Translations under genes and position numbers: made by a program | Part shown: piece by piece, positions 18,140 through 29,533 of the stretch | Position numbering within the stretch: the first letter of the stretch is position 1 | Layout: every line of letters starts with the position of its first letter | NCBI RefSeq assembly: GCF_002742625.1 | Contig: NZ_PEBF01000001.1 | Span: 3,472,001 to 3,536,000 of the forward strand | DNA: 64,000 nt | DNA from: Caulobacter sp. FWC2 | GTDB taxonomy: Bacteria > Pseudomonadota > Alphaproteobacteria > Caulobacterales > Caulobacteraceae | Reading direction: 5' to 3' | The notes under the pieces: model-generated | Database searches by the model: none | Told to the model about the DNA's origin: nothing | What the model saw: only the letters and a program-made list of their open reading frames with translations

Positions 18140-20893
18140 CTAAAGCAGCTTGCGGAAGCCCAGGCGCACCGTCCGGCCCAGCGGGTCCAGATAGTCGCGC
18201 TGATAGGCCTGGGGCGTCGCGCCGCTCTGGTCGCGCACCGACTGCTTGGAGTCGAACAGGTTCTCGAAGTTCAGCGACACCTGGGCGCCCTTCAGGAGCG
18301 GGAACTTGTCGACCATCGGCTTGCGCGCGGGGGCGCTGAAGTTGGCGAACAAGTTCACGCCCAGCGTGGCCAGGTCCGAGAAGTAGAGGGTCTGGCCGCC
18401 GGTCGAGCCGCCGTCGACCCAGGTCGAGGCCTTCCACGCGCCGTTGAAGCGGAAGCCCAGGCCGTCCTTGAAATAGCCGCCCTGGATCGAGACTTCGTGG
18501 CGCGCCTGGCCGTTGCGTGCGCTGATCGCCGCGCCGTCCAGTTGGTCCAGGACCGGCATGCCCTTGCGGACCGTGATCTCATCGCTGAGGCGCCAGGTGT
18601 GATAGACCGACAGCTGGAACAGGCCCTGGCCCGGACGCATCATGCCGACGGGCGGTCCCCCCATGCCGCCGCCGGGACCGCCGCCGCCGCCGCCCGGGGG
18701 ACCGCCAGGACCGCCGCCGCCCATGCGCATCATGCCGCCGCCACCGGGCGGTCCGCCGCCCGGGCCGCCGAAGCGCGCGCCGGGACCGCCGCCGGCTCCA
18801 GGCGTCGGCGTGCCGACCGCCTTGAACAGGTTGAAGCCCCAGCGGATGTTCTCGTTCTGGGCGCTGGCGAAGTTCACCGGACGGGCGTCGATCGACAGCA
18901 AACGGCCCGAGGCGTCCCGCACGAAGCGGTCTGGGAAGGCGCGCTCCAGGTCCGGGGTGATCGCCGGGAAGGAAGCGATCACGTTCTTGGTCTCGGCGCG
19001 GGTATAGGTGGCGTTGAAGGTCAGCTCGATCTTCTCGAACGGCTTGTAGTTGACGCCGAACTTGCTGACCTGGCGATTGTCGTTCAGCAGGTTGGCGTTG
19101 CCGCCGTCCGTACGGCTGATGATCACCGTCTGGCCGGTCGTGAAGTCGAACACCGAGACGTTTGGCGTCACCACCAGCGGATCGTTGATCTGGTTGGTCG
19201 TGGGCGCGCCTTCTTCGTCGGTGTAGCTGGCGATGAAGCTGATCAGCTTGATCGGCGACCAGTTGAAGCCGCCGCCCAGGGTGGTCAGTCCGCCCAGGTC
19301 CGACAGGTTGTCATAGCCGGCGTTGAAGTTGGCCGAGAGGTCGCCCAGCTTGGCCAGCACGTTGTTGCGCGTGCTGGTGATCGGCAGGTTGAAGCTGCTC
19401 TGGAAGCTCTCGGTCGTGCGGGTGATGTCGCGCTTGGTGGTCACGCCCGAGCGGACGGTCTCGGAGTTCAGGCCCTTGCTGTTGGCCCCGACCTTGAACG
19501 TCGTCTGCAGGCCGCCGGCCGGCAGCATGAAGAGGTTGCCGTTCAGCACCAGTTCGGCGCTGGCCGCGGTCGAGATCGAGTGGGCCGTGTCCGGGGCCAC
19601 GGTCTTGTAGAGGCTGGGCGCGATGACGCCGAACGGATTGACGGTGGGGTCGCCCGCCGCCACGGCGGCCTGGAACGCCGAGGCGTCGAGGCCGCGGCCT
19701 GTCTCGGTGTCGGTCTTGGTGCGGTCGAAATCGCCGGTGACGTTCCAGCGCCAGTCCTTGACCCGGCCGTTGGCGGCCATGCTGACCTGGGTGCGCAGGG
19801 TGTCGACGTCGCGCGACAGGGCGCCCGGCGCATCGATATAGCGATAGCCGGTCACGGTCTGCGAGAACGGCGAGAAGGGGCTGCCGCCCGGCAGGCTGAA
19901 GGTCACGCCCGGCAGGCCCAGCAGGGCGTGGGTGCTGGAGTCTTCCAGGTTGCCGCTGAGGGTCAGCTGGGTCTGCTTGTTGAGGTCGCGGCTGATCGAA
20001 CCCCGGAACGTGCCCTTGTCCGCCTTGGAGATCAGCGAGCGGCTGGCGGTCAGGTCGCCGGTGTTGTAGCGGCCGGCCAGCGGACCGAAGTCGGCCAGCG
20101 GCGCGCGGCCGTTCACCGCCGAGTCCGGCACGCCGGCGAAGCTGGAGGCGATCGTCGGGTCGAGATTGCCGCCGTTCAGGCTCGAGACATTGCCCACCAG
20201 ATCGAACGGCTGGCCGTTCGGCGCGCGGACGATGTTGCGGTCGGTCTCAAGCAGATAGGGGTCATGCGACAGCTGGACGTCGACGTTCCAGCGTTTGTCG
20301 CCGTTGATGTTCACCCGGTTGCCGCCCACGTTTGGCGAGGTCCGGCCGCCATCGGTGGCCACCGTGACTGCGGCTTGCGTCTGCAAGGCGTTGTAGTTCT
20401 TCTTGAGGATGATGTTCACGACCCGCTGGTCGGCCTTGTAGCCGTAGCTGAGCGCGACCTCTTCCGGCAACACCTGGAACTTCTCGATCGCTTCGGGCGG
20501 GATCCCCTGGATCTCCTGGAAGCCCGAGATACGGCGACCGTTGATCAGCAGCACTGGTCCGCTGCTGTCGCGGCCGCGCGTGCTGGTGGTCTGGGGCGTC
20601 AGCATGGTCAGCAGTTCGCCGATGCTGCCCGCGCCGAAGCTCTTGATCTCTTCCTCGTTCAGTTCGATCTCGGGCTTGATGTCGCCCTCGACCTTGCCGC
20701 GCGGATCGGCCTGGATGACCAGACCCTCAACCTCGTTGGGGCCGTCGTCCTTGACCTGCGGCTTCTTCGGATCCGCTTCGGCGACCGCCTCGGGCGGGGC
20801 CATGGGTGGGATCGCCGGCGCGGCCGAGGCGGCGGACACGGGGTCGAGCGCGGCCGAGGCCAGCCCGTACAGGAGGATGGTCGAAAGGGTCAT
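18140..20893 (-). CDS. TonB-dependent outer-membrane receptor with Gly/Pro-rich barrel insertion
   Basis: About 917 residues. A signal peptide is followed by a plug domain with SIGELLTMLTPQTTSTRGRD, PVLLINGRRISGFQEIQ and EVALSYGYKADQRVVNIILKKNY. A 22-strand-type barrel ends with VRLGFRKLL. Around residues 698-751 (18640-18800) a run of Gly, Pro and Met interrupts the barrel. The ATG at 20893 gives a clean signal peptide (MTLSTILLYGLASAAL); a GTG at 20911 is the alternative. The ligand is unknown; Caulobacter uses many such receptors for sugars and siderophores. It stands alone with a long 5' region. Confidence 0.9.
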   Translation of the reverse strand: MTLSTILLYGLASAALDPVSAASAAPAIPPMAPPEAVAEADPKKPQVKDDGPNEVEGLVIQADPRGKVEGDIKPEIELNEEEIKSFGAGSIGELLTMLTPQTTSTRGRDSSGPVLLINGRRISGFQEIQGIPPEAIEKFQVLPEEVALSYGYKADQRVVNIILKKNYNALQTQAAVTVATDGGRTSPNVGGNRVNINGDKRWNVDVQLSHDPYLLETDRNIVRAPNGQPFDLVGNVSSLNGGNLDPTIASSFAGVPDSAVNGRAPLADFGPLAGRYNTGDLTASRSLISKADKGTFRGSISRDLNKQTQLTLSGNLEDSSTHALLGLPGVTFSLPGGSPFSPFSQTVTGYRYIDAPGALSRDVDTLRTQVSMAANGRVKDWRWNVTGDFDRTKTDTETGRGLDASAFQAAVAAGDPTVNPFGVIAPSLYKTVAPDTAHSISTAASAELVLNGNLFMLPAGGLQTTFKVGANSKGLNSETVRSGVTTKRDITRTTESFQSSFNLPITSTRNNVLAKLGDLSANFNAGYDNLSDLGGLTTLGGGFNWSPIKLISFIASYTDEEGAPTTNQINDPLVVTPNVSVFDFTTGQTVIISRTDGGNANLLNDNRQVSKFGVNYKPFEKIELTFNATYTRAETKNVIASFPAITPDLERAFPDRFVRDASGRLLSIDARPVNFASAQNENIRWGFNLFKAVGTPTPGAGGGPGARFGGPGGGPPGGGGMMRMGGGGPGGPPGGGGGGPGGGMGGPPVGMMRPGQGLFQLSVYHTWRLSDEITVRKGMPVLDQLDGAAISARNGQARHEVSIQGGYFKDGLGFRFNGAWKASTWVDGGSTGGQTLYFSDLATLGVNLFANFSAPARKPMVDKFPLLKGAQVSLNFENLFDSKQSVRDQSGATPQAYQRDYLDPLGRTVRLGFRKLL

Positions 20894-21289
20894 ATAGGCC
20901 CACGAAAACACGAGTGACAGGAACGTCGACGCTCGGCCGCGCCAACGCTGGGTTGCCGCTCCTTACGGGGGTGCGACGCCCTCCGCAACGCCCCCCGGCG
21001 TTAAGAAAAAGCAATGCGCCATAAAGCGCACACTCGTGTGTCTTCAGGCGCTCAAACAACGTCCAGGCATTGAAATATCGTCACATTTTCGGCCGTGGCG
21101 TGTTGCGCGCGAAACGATGTTGCAGCTTGGCAATAAAGCGCGCCAGCATGTCGCACCGACGCATGAGGCGCGGATTGGAGGCGTCGCGCGGCGGAGCCTT
21201 CAAAAAGCGCCTGCAACCTGAGCGTGCTAGCCCTTAGGGAACACCTGGCAGCCGCCGGCGACCTTTCGCTTGCATGACGACCAGGACGT
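20894..21289. other. Intergenic region between TonB-dependent receptor and S41 peptidase
   Basis: About 396 bp with no credible gene on either strand. The part next to 20900-21100 must contain the receptor promoter and leader. I see only a small CACAC-TC-GTGTG inverted repeat near 21029 and no clear sigma-70 or riboswitch pattern. Confidence 0.4.
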
Positions 21290-22690
21290 TCAGCGGCCCG
21301 TCGTTCCGACAGCCCCCTCGCGAATTTTCGCGATCAGGCCGAGGATGGCCTTGGCGTGACCATTCGAGAGGTCGCCATCGGGAAAGACGGCCATCGGCAC
21401 GTCGGGGACGAGCCCCCTGCCCTCCAGGTCCTGGCCCTCCGGTCCCTTATAGAGCTCGGCCGGCAGCGCCATCGCCCAGCCGTTCGGCAATGGCTTGGGC
21501 AACTGATCGGAGAACGCCCCGCGCGTCGTGCCGCCCACCTGGGTGACATTGGGCAGGGCCTTCATCATCAGGGTGAAGGTCTCGCCCGCGCTGACGGTGA
21601 TGTCGCTGGTGACCAGATAGACCGGCCCGGTGAAGCGGACCGCGCTGGCGGGCTCTATCTTGATCGGCTGCGGCGGCGCCTTGGCCCCGACCGGAACCTT
21701 GGCGTAGGCCGCGCGCGGCCGCGCGGCGAAGCGGGCGGCGATGCGCTGGCCGATGGTGTCGTAACCCCCGCGGTTGTTGCTGACGTCGACGATCAACGCC
21801 TTGGCCCCCGCGAAGGCGGCCATGGCTTCGTCTAGCACGGGATCCAGGGGCCGGGGATCGTCCGGCGCCGCATTGCGGGCGAAGGCGCCCATGGTCACGA
21901 TGTTCAGATAGCCGATGTCGTCGACCCGCCCCCAGAAGACGCGGTTATTGGCCGCCTGCCGACCGCGCCCCTGCAGGATCCCGGTCAGGATCCCTTCCCG
22001 ATAGGCCTGCAGCCACGCCTTCTCCTCGCCCTGCGGATCTGCGGCGTGGACGCGGTTCAGGGTCGGAGACTCGCCGGGTTCCAGGTCGCGCCGGGAGCCG
22101 TCGACAATGCCGTGCAGCTCGACATGCGGATCATCAAGCCCGGCGATCAGACCCGACAGCGCCGTCCAAAGCTGGGCGTCGGTGGCGCTCGGCCCGACCT
22201 GGGCCAGGGCCGCGGCCTTGCGCGCCGGCCAGTCCAGCTTGCGCTCGGCCGAACGCGGGTAGTAGGCGGCGAAGGTGTCGGCGGCGAAGGCGACGATGCG
22301 GTCCGGGGTCCAGGCCGCTGCGGCGATACAGGGCGTGGGCAGGTTGGGCAGCTTGTCGAACAGATAGCGCGTGCCGTCCTGGCTGCCGGTCAGGGTGATC
22401 GTTCCCTGCCCCTCGGCGCGCCAGAGGGCCATGACGCCGTCGGGATCGGGCTCCCGGCGCGGATCCGGATAGCAGGCCTCGCCGGCGGTCTGGAACAGCT
22501 GGGCGCCGTCGGGGCCGAACTGCACGATCCAGCCGTAGCCGCGCGACTTCCAGGCCCCGCGCAGCTCCGCCGCCACGGGTTGTCCCTTGGCCTGCACCGG
22601 CCAGAACGGGCTTTCGGCGATGGCCGGAGCGGCGACGGCGAGGACGGCGACGGCCGCCAGCAGACTCAAGCGTTTCATTGAACGGTTCAT
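21290..22690 (-). CDS. Secreted S41-family (tail-specific) peptidase
   Basis: A 466-residue exported protease. The signal peptide MKRLSLLAAVAVLAVAAPAIA begins at the second Met. The S41 catalytic half has RVDDIGYLNIVTMGAF, AKALIVDVSNNRGGYDTIGQ and TSDITVSAGETFTLMMKALP, where the Ser of VSAGE (about residue 365) is the nucleophile. It continues with GGTTRGAFSDQLPKPLPNGW. No PDZ domain is obvious. The start is 22690 or 22678; both give the same signal peptide. The frame stays open upstream into the next gene, but that part is not coding. Confidence 0.85.
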   Translation of the reverse strand: MNRSMKRLSLLAAVAVLAVAAPAIAESPFWPVQAKGQPVAAELRGAWKSRGYGWIVQFGPDGAQLFQTAGEACYPDPRREPDPDGVMALWRAEGQGTITLTGSQDGTRYLFDKLPNLPTPCIAAAAWTPDRIVAFAADTFAAYYPRSAERKLDWPARKAAALAQVGPSATDAQLWTALSGLIAGLDDPHVELHGIVDGSRRDLEPGESPTLNRVHAADPQGEEKAWLQAYREGILTGILQGRGRQAANNRVFWGRVDDIGYLNIVTMGAFARNAAPDDPRPLDPVLDEAMAAFAGAKALIVDVSNNRGGYDTIGQRIAARFAARPRAAYAKVPVGAKAPPQPIKIEPASAVRFTGPVYLVTSDITVSAGETFTLMMKALPNVTQVGGTTRGAFSDQLPKPLPNGWAMALPAELYKGPEGQDLEGRGLVPDVPMAVFPDGDLSNGHAKAILGLIAKIREGAVGTTGR

Positions 22691-22751
22691 GGGCCGCGAC
22701 GGTGGAGATGTCTCCGCCGCCGCGCCAGTTAAATCGCTGCAAGGGCCGCCG

Positions 22752-23822
22752 CTAGGGGAGCAGAACGGCCTGAGGGGCGCGGCGCAAGGACCGAGGCAAA
22801 TCAGGTCCGTAACCGAAGCGGACGACAAGATCGGGGCGTTTGGCCGGCTCACCCAGCCAGGCGGCCATTCGGCGGCGCGTCCACAGATCCTCGACCGGCT
22901 GGTTGAGAAAGGCCAGCTTCAAGCCTGCGGCGGTAGCCGTCAGCGCGAACCGGGTGAAGGCGCGTCCCACGGCGATCCAGCCGGCGGGCGTCTCCGCTGG
23001 ACCGGTGAAGACCACCGCGCCCGCCGAGCTGCTCATCCAGCCCGCGAGGCGATCGGTCTCGCTCTTCTTCGTCATGACCATGGGAAGCAGCCGCTCGCCC
23101 AGCCAGCGCGGTGCGGTGAGGTTGCCGGAAGCGGCCGTGAACAGTCCGTCCCGCTTCACCAACGCTTCTCCGGCGTCGAAGCGGATCCAGTCCGTCAGTT
23201 CGCGCATGAAGGCGGGATCGGCCAGTTGGGCGCTATTCCCGGCGACGATCATGTCCGTCAGGTGAGCGCGCTCGCCTGGCTCCAGCACCCATCGAAGCTC
23301 CACGTCCCGTCCGATAGCGGCCTCAAGCTGTCGCAACGTGGCCGCGTCCACGGCTCTGCCGTCATATTCGGTCCGGGTCGAGGCGCGGCGGTGGATGGCC
23401 TGGAACAGGACGTCGGGGCGAGCCGGCGCGCTGGAGAAAGCGATGCTGACGCGGCCTTCCGGCAAGATTTCCGGCTCGCCCGCCCATCCGTAGCCGGCGC
23501 CCGCCTGTAGCAGCGTCTCCAGAGCGCAGCCCAGGCTGACGAACAGGTGATGGTCGTCCGGATCCACCACCGAGGTCCGCCGTGAAAAGTCCGGAAGAAT
23601 CTCGATCGCGCGAGGCTCGATCCGAAAGCGCCAGGGCTGGGTGTTGTGTCCGTTCGCCGCCAGCGTCGCGGCATGGATCAGGGCGATCATCGGCACGCCG
23701 CCCCCGCCCAGGTCCGGCAGACGCCAGAGATCCCGGACCGCGCGTTCGTAAGGGCTTTCGCCGCCGGAACATCCCGCGACCAGCAAAGGCATGGCGGCGA
23801 TCAGGGCGCGGCGGGAGGGCAT
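22752..23822 (-). CDS. Acg-like FMN-binding nitroreductase-fold lipoprotein
   Basis: A 356-residue protein with a nitroreductase-like fold of the Acg group. The motif AATLAANGHNTQPWRFRI is the flavin-site signature, followed by RRASTRTEYDGR. The N-terminus MPSRRALIAAMPLLVAGCSG carries a lipobox (LVAGC), so it is probably a lipoprotein. Acg proteins often lack nitroreductase activity and may sequester flavin. The ATG at 23822 has GGAG upstream. It lies 75 bp downstream of thiC on the same strand. Confidence 0.78.
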   Translation of the reverse strand: MPSRRALIAAMPLLVAGCSGGESPYERAVRDLWRLPDLGGGGVPMIALIHAATLAANGHNTQPWRFRIEPRAIEILPDFSRRTSVVDPDDHHLFVSLGCALETLLQAGAGYGWAGEPEILPEGRVSIAFSSAPARPDVLFQAIHRRASTRTEYDGRAVDAATLRQLEAAIGRDVELRWVLEPGERAHLTDMIVAGNSAQLADPAFMRELTDWIRFDAGEALVKRDGLFTAASGNLTAPRWLGERLLPMVMTKKSETDRLAGWMSSSAGAVVFTGPAETPAGWIAVGRAFTRFALTATAAGLKLAFLNQPVEDLWTRRRMAAWLGEPAKRPDLVVRFGYGPDLPRSLRRAPQAVLLP

Positions 23823-23896
23823 GGCGGCGGCTCCGAAAGCCTGAGCTTTAGCCGCCGCCACTCGCCTCGCCTAGCGGCGAGTCAAACCCGCCCGCC

Positions 23897-25747
<1,851 letters not shown>

Positions 25748-25821
25748 TCAAGCTTCTAAGGAGACCCGGACGTGTCGCGCTTGAGTCGGTTTACGGACGG
25801 ACGACGGGCGCCCCGACCGCG

Positions 25822-25908
25822 TTCCCTCCCTTCGCCGGCATGACCCGGATCAGGTTCTACGGGTCAGGGCCTAAGCCCAATCTCAGCCGCGCGAGCGACC
25901 CCCCGGTG
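25822..25908 (-). promoter_or_regulatory. TPP riboswitch (THI element) controlling thiC
   Basis: On the minus strand the leader has the thi-box parts in order: a GGGGGGTCGC stem side, GGCTGAGATTGGGC, then GTAGAACCTGATCCGGGT and CATGCCGGCGAAGG. These match the aptamer consensus CUGAGA...ACCUGAUCUGGGUAAUACCAGCGAAGG. It sits directly upstream of thiC in the right orientation. Whether it blocks translation or terminates transcription cannot be told; no T-tract hairpin is evident, which favours translational control. Confidence 0.95.
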
Positions 25909-26032
25909 AACAACGGCCGGAGACTAGGCGTGTTGACGCAGGGGTCAAGGGCGAACGACGTGACGGTAAATTCACTTGCCGCCGACGGGCGGCCACGCGA
26001 TCCGGAGACCTAAGTTCTTCGGAGATCCGCTG

Positions 26033-26557
26033 ATGGCCTTCCGTCGCCTGCTCTTGCCCGTCCTCTGCGCCCTGGTCGCCACGCCCGTCCTGGCGCAGGA
26101 GACCTATCCGAAGACGATCCCGTCCTCGGGCGGCGAGGTGATCATCCCCGCCGAGCGCAATCAGAAGGCCTATGACGAGTTCAAGTACGCCCCCGCCCGT
26201 CGGGCCGGCGACATGCTCTACGTCTCGGGCGCGGTCGCCGGCCGGGGCAAGGACGAGGGCACGGACCCCGAGTCATTCAAGCGGCAGGTCCGCCGCGCCT
26301 TCGTGGCCCTGGACAACACGCTGAAGGCCTCGGGCGCCACGTTCGATGACGTGGTGATGATCAACAGCTTCCACGTCTGGGAAGGTCCCGATCAGCCCGC
26401 CCCGCGCTGGGAGCAGCTGGCCATGATCAACGCGGTCAAGAGCGAGTTCATCAAGGGCGCCCATCCGGCCTGGACCGCCGTCGGGACGAGCGGCCTGCTG
26501 CCAGAAGGCGGCATCGTCGAGATCCAGCTGATCGCCTACGCCCCGAAGAAGAAGTAG
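26033..26557 (+). CDS. RidA/YjgF-family protein with signal peptide
   Basis: A 174-residue Rid-family protein. Family proteins hydrolyse reactive enamine/imine intermediates in the cytoplasm. Here the start MAFRRLLLPVLCALVATPVLAQ is a clear Sec signal peptide, so this one is predicted to be periplasmic. The Rid core includes YAPARRAGDMLYVSGAVAG, RAFVALDNTLKASGATFDDVV and a final EGGIVEIQLIAYAP. The RidA catalytic Arg (normally in the xTRxxV context) is not obvious. ATG at 26033, about 8 nt after GGAG. Confidence 0.85.
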   Translation: MAFRRLLLPVLCALVATPVLAQETYPKTIPSSGGEVIIPAERNQKAYDEFKYAPARRAGDMLYVSGAVAGRGKDEGTDPESFKRQVRRAFVALDNTLKASGATFDDVVMINSFHVWEGPDQPAPRWEQLAMINAVKSEFIKGAHPAWTAVGTSGLLPEGGIVEIQLIAYAPKKK

Positions 26558-26560
26558 ACC

Positions 26561-27409
26561 TTAGAGCCGGCTGGCCTTGAAGGTATCGCAGGCCGACGGG
26601 TCGCCCTGGTCATAGCCCCGCGTGAACCAGCGCATGCGCTGGGCGCTGGAGCCGTGGGTGAAGCTGTCGGGTACGACCTGGCCTTGGGTCTGCTTCTGGA
26701 TGGTGTCATCGCCCACGGCGGCCGCGGCCCCCAGGCCGTCCTCGATGTCGGCGCGATTGATGACGATCTTGCCGCCCGAGGCCTCGCCCGCGTGGGCCGC
26801 CCAGACGCCGGCATAGCAGTCGGCCTGCAGCTCCAGCCGCACTGAGCCGCTCTCCTCACCCCGCGCGCCCAGGCGGCGGGCCTGCTGGTCGGCGCCCAGC
26901 AGGTGCTGCACGTGGTGGCCGATCTCGTGGCTGACGACATAGGCGCGGGCGAACTCGCCCTTGGCCCCGAAGCGGCTTTCCAGCTCCTGCCAGAACGACA
27001 GGTCCAGATAGACCTTCTGGTCGGCCGGGCAGTAGAACGGCCCCATGGCCGACTGGCCCGTGCCGCAGCCGGTGCCGGTGGCCTGCTTGTAGAGCACGAT
27101 GGCTTCGGGCGGACGGTAGTCGACGCCTTCGTTGCGGAAGATCGGCGTCCAGACGTCCTGGTTGGAGGCCTCGATCACGTCGATGAACTGGCCCTCGCGG
27201 TCGGAGACCTCACCGCGCGTCCCCTCTTGCGCAGCAGGCTGCTGCAGACCTTGCGTGGCCTCCATTGTCGTGCGCGGATCGATGCCGAACACAAAATAGC
27301 CGATGGCGGCCAGCACCACCGCGCCGATGCCGCCGCCGGCGATGCCGACAGGCCCCAGACCACGCCGATCCTCGATGTTGCCGGATCGGCGACCGCCTTC
27401 CCACTCCAT
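26561..27409 (-). CDS. ypfJ: YpfJ-type neutral zinc metallopeptidase
   Basis: A 282-residue membrane-anchored metallopeptidase of the YpfJ/zinc_peptidase family. The N-terminal basic part is followed by a transmembrane segment (residues 20-43). The active site is VSHEIGHHVQHLLG (HExxH) near residue 161, with the downstream ELQADCYAGVWA segment providing the third ligand (Glu). GYFVFGIDPRTTM and the terminal FTRGYDQGDPSACDTF are also typical. Substrates are unknown. It converges on the RidA gene with 3 bp between stops. Confidence 0.9.
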   Translation of the reverse strand: MEWEGGRRSGNIEDRRGLGPVGIAGGGIGAVVLAAIGYFVFGIDPRTTMEATQGLQQPAAQEGTRGEVSDREGQFIDVIEASNQDVWTPIFRNEGVDYRPPEAIVLYKQATGTGCGTGQSAMGPFYCPADQKVYLDLSFWQELESRFGAKGEFARAYVVSHEIGHHVQHLLGADQQARRLGARGEESGSVRLELQADCYAGVWAAHAGEASGGKIVINRADIEDGLGAAAAVGDDTIQKQTQGQVVPDSFTHGSSAQRMRWFTRGYDQGDPSACDTFKASRL

Positions 27410-27420
27410 GCAGTCCTCGC

Positions 27421-27786
27421 TCAGTTCGGTTCGCTGGCGGGCTTGATGGCCCGCATGCGTGCATTGCTCTGGTCCAGCGCGTCCTGCGTCAAGCGTTCCA
27501 TGCGGTTCGCGGAGGCCGCAAGCTCGGCATCGCGCCGCGCGGCCTCGTCACGCGGCGGGATCGTCCCGTTCCGCTGGTCGCTGAGATCGCGCAGAATCAC
27601 CTGGGTTCTGGCCCGCTCATTGGCGTTCGAGGTCTCGATCTGGCTGGCCAGCGCATCGCGCCGTACGTCGTCCACCGCTTGAGCGGCGGCGTTACGCGCC
27701 TGGATGTCGCGCAAGGTCGTCTGGGCCTGAGCCGCGCCACTCAGCGCCAAAAAGCCAACCGTGAGCAAAAGAACCGTGCGCGTCAT
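27421..27786 (-). CDS. Small secreted helical protein
   Basis: A 121-residue protein with signal peptide MTRTVLLLTVGFLALSGAAQAQ. The mature part is highly charged and helical (QARNAAAQAVDDVRRDALAS, RDAELAASANRMERLTQDAL), perhaps coiled coil. No known domain is recognised. The ATG at 27786 has AGGAG upstream. It lies 11 bp upstream of ypfJ on the same strand and is likely co-transcribed with it. Confidence 0.65.
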   Translation of the reverse strand: MTRTVLLLTVGFLALSGAAQAQTTLRDIQARNAAAQAVDDVRRDALASQIETSNANERARTQVILRDLSDQRNGTIPPRDEAARRDAELAASANRMERLTQDALDQSNARMRAIKPASEPN

Positions 27787-27831
27787 CGGGATACTCCTAG
27801 CCACTAGAGCGAGCCGACGACGCGCTGTGCG

Positions 27832-28389
27832 TCAGGGCCGCTTGACCGTGAAACGCGCGAGTTCGGTCTTCGGCGCCAGCCAGCCCGGCTTCAGTTCGGC
27901 CGCCCGCGAATAATCCCTGTAGGCGGCTGTCAGGTCGCCCAGGCCTTCATGGGCGAGGCCGCGATTGAAAAAGGCCTTTTCCGGCGCCTTGACGCCCATG
28001 CCCAGACCCTTGTCGATCTGCTCGACGCCTTCACGATAGCGCTCCTCGCCCACGAAGGTCGCGCCGCGGTTCACATAGGCCTCGCCCAGGTTCGGGTCGA
28101 TGTTCGAGGCCTCGTCGAAGTCGGCGCGGGCGGCGCCGAACTGGCGCTGGCGCATCTGCAGCACGCCACGGTTCACATAGGTCCGGGCGCGGTCGCGGAA
28201 GTTCAGGGTCTCGACCTCGAGGGCCGTGGTGCAGGCCAGGACGGCGCGGTTGTCCGTCCGGCCCTTCTCGGCCGCATCGGAACATTCCCTGGCCGAACCG
28301 CCGCCGATGATCAGGTCCGAGGCGCCGGCGGCTCCGGCGGCGGCCAGGACGGCCGTGGCGCAGAGCGCGGCGAGAGGGATCGCTCGCAT
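27832..28389 (-). CDS. Secreted TPR-repeat protein
   Basis: A 185-residue exported protein. The signal peptide is MRAIPLAALCATAVLAAAGAAGAS. About three TPR motifs follow: TYVNRGVLQMRQRQFGAARA, EAYVNRGATFVGEERYREGV and AFFNRGLAHEGLGDLTAAYR. The ATG at 28389 has GGGAGGAAG just upstream, which rules out the longer frame at 28404. It probably acts as a periplasmic scaffold; partner unknown. Confidence 0.78.
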   Translation of the reverse strand: MRAIPLAALCATAVLAAAGAAGASDLIIGGGSARECSDAAEKGRTDNRAVLACTTALEVETLNFRDRARTYVNRGVLQMRQRQFGAARADFDEASNIDPNLGEAYVNRGATFVGEERYREGVEQIDKGLGMGVKAPEKAFFNRGLAHEGLGDLTAAYRDYSRAAELKPGWLAPKTELARFTVKRP

Positions 28390-28534
28390 GTGTCTTCCTC
28401 CCATGGGGCCGGTCTCTATGGCCGGCCGCTTATGATGTGATCATAGCACCGTCGCGCGGTCCGTCGAAGCGTCGCCATCGCATCGAGCGCCGGGCGTGCT
28501 AACAGAGGCGGCGACTCCGTCAGGGACCTTACCG

Positions 28535-29533
28535 ATGCACCTCGCCCGCTTTCCCCGCGCCCGCTTCGCCCACCTGCCGACGCCGCTGGAGCCCCTGCCC
28601 CGCCTGGGCGCCGCGCTGGGCATCGATCTCTGGGTCAAGCGCGACGACTGCACGGGCCTGGCCGGCGGCGGCAACAAGACCCGCAAGCTGGAATTCCTGC
28701 TCGGCGAGGCCCTGGCCCAGGGCGCCGATACGCTAGTGACGCAAGGCGCTGTCCAGTCCAACCACGTGCGCCAGACCATCGCCGCCGGCGCGCGCTATGG
28801 CCTGAAGACCGAGGTGATCCTGGAGGAGCGCACCGGCTCCAAGGCCAGCGACTACATGGGCAACGGCAACGTGTTGCTCGACAAGCTGATGGGCGCGGCG
28901 ATCCGCTATGTCCCCGGCGGCACGGACATGGTCGCCGAACTGGAGAGCACGGCCGAGAGCGTCCGCCAGCGCGGCGGCAAGCCCTATGTCATCCCCGGCG
29001 GCGGCTCGAACACTGTCGGCGCCCTGGGCTATGTCGACTGCGCCCGCGAACTGGTGGTCCAGGCCGACCAGATGGACTTGAAGATAGACCGCTTCGTGAC
29101 AGCCACGGGCAGCGCCGGTACGCACGCTGGCCTGGTCGCCGGCTTCGCGGCCCTTTCGGTCGACATTCCGATCCTGGGCTTCGGCGTCCGCGCGCCCAAG
29201 CCCAAGCAGGAAGAGAACGTGTTCAACCTGGCCGTCGCCACCGCCGAGAAGATCGGCGCGGCTGGCCGGGTCAAGCGCGAGATGGTCGTGGCTGACTGCG
29301 ACTATGTCGGCGAAGGCTATGGTCTCGTCGACCAGGGCGTGATCGACGCCCTGGCCCTGGCGGCTCGCACCGAAGGCCTGCTGTTCGACCCGGTCTATTC
29401 GGGCAAGGCGTTGAAGGGCCTGATCGACCAGGCCGGCAAGGGCGCTTTCAAGGGTGAGCGGGTCGTGTTCCTGCACACTGGCGGCGCGCAAGGCCTGTTC
29501 GGCTACCAGTCAGTCCTGGAGCCCGCCCTCTGA
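28535..29533 (+). CDS. dcyD: D-cysteine desulfhydrase (PLP-dependent)
   Basis: A 332-residue enzyme of the ACC-deaminase/D-cysteine desulfhydrase family, which converts D-cysteine to pyruvate, H2S and ammonia. [20 protein letters not shown] contains the PLP-binding lysine. [20 protein letters not shown] and the phosphate-binding GSAGTHAG loop follow. Diagnostic residues between DcyD and ACC deaminase cannot be fully checked by eye. ATG at 28535. It overlaps the next gene by one base, so a D-amino-acid operon is likely. Confidence 0.85.
   Translation: MHLARFPRARFAHLPTPLEPLPRLGAALGIDLWVKRDDCTGLAGGGNKTRKLEFLLGEALAQGADTLVTQGAVQSNHVRQTIAAGARYGLKTEVILEERTGSKASDYMGNGNVLLDKLMGAAIRYVPGGTDMVAELESTAESVRQRGGKPYVIPGGGSNTVGALGYVDCARELVVQADQMDLKIDRFVTATGSAGTHAGLVAGFAALSVDIPILGFGVRAPKPKQEENVFNLAVATAEKIGAAGRVKREMVVADCDYVGEGYGLVDQGVIDALALAARTEGLLFDPVYSGKALKGLIDQAGKGAFKGERVVFLHTGGAQGLFGYQSVLEPAL

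Noticed and set aside
18497..20917. 806-codon plus-strand frame opposite the TonB-dependent receptor
   Set aside because: Shadow frame. The receptor on the minus strand has signal peptide, plug and barrel motifs; this frame is low complexity and matches nothing.
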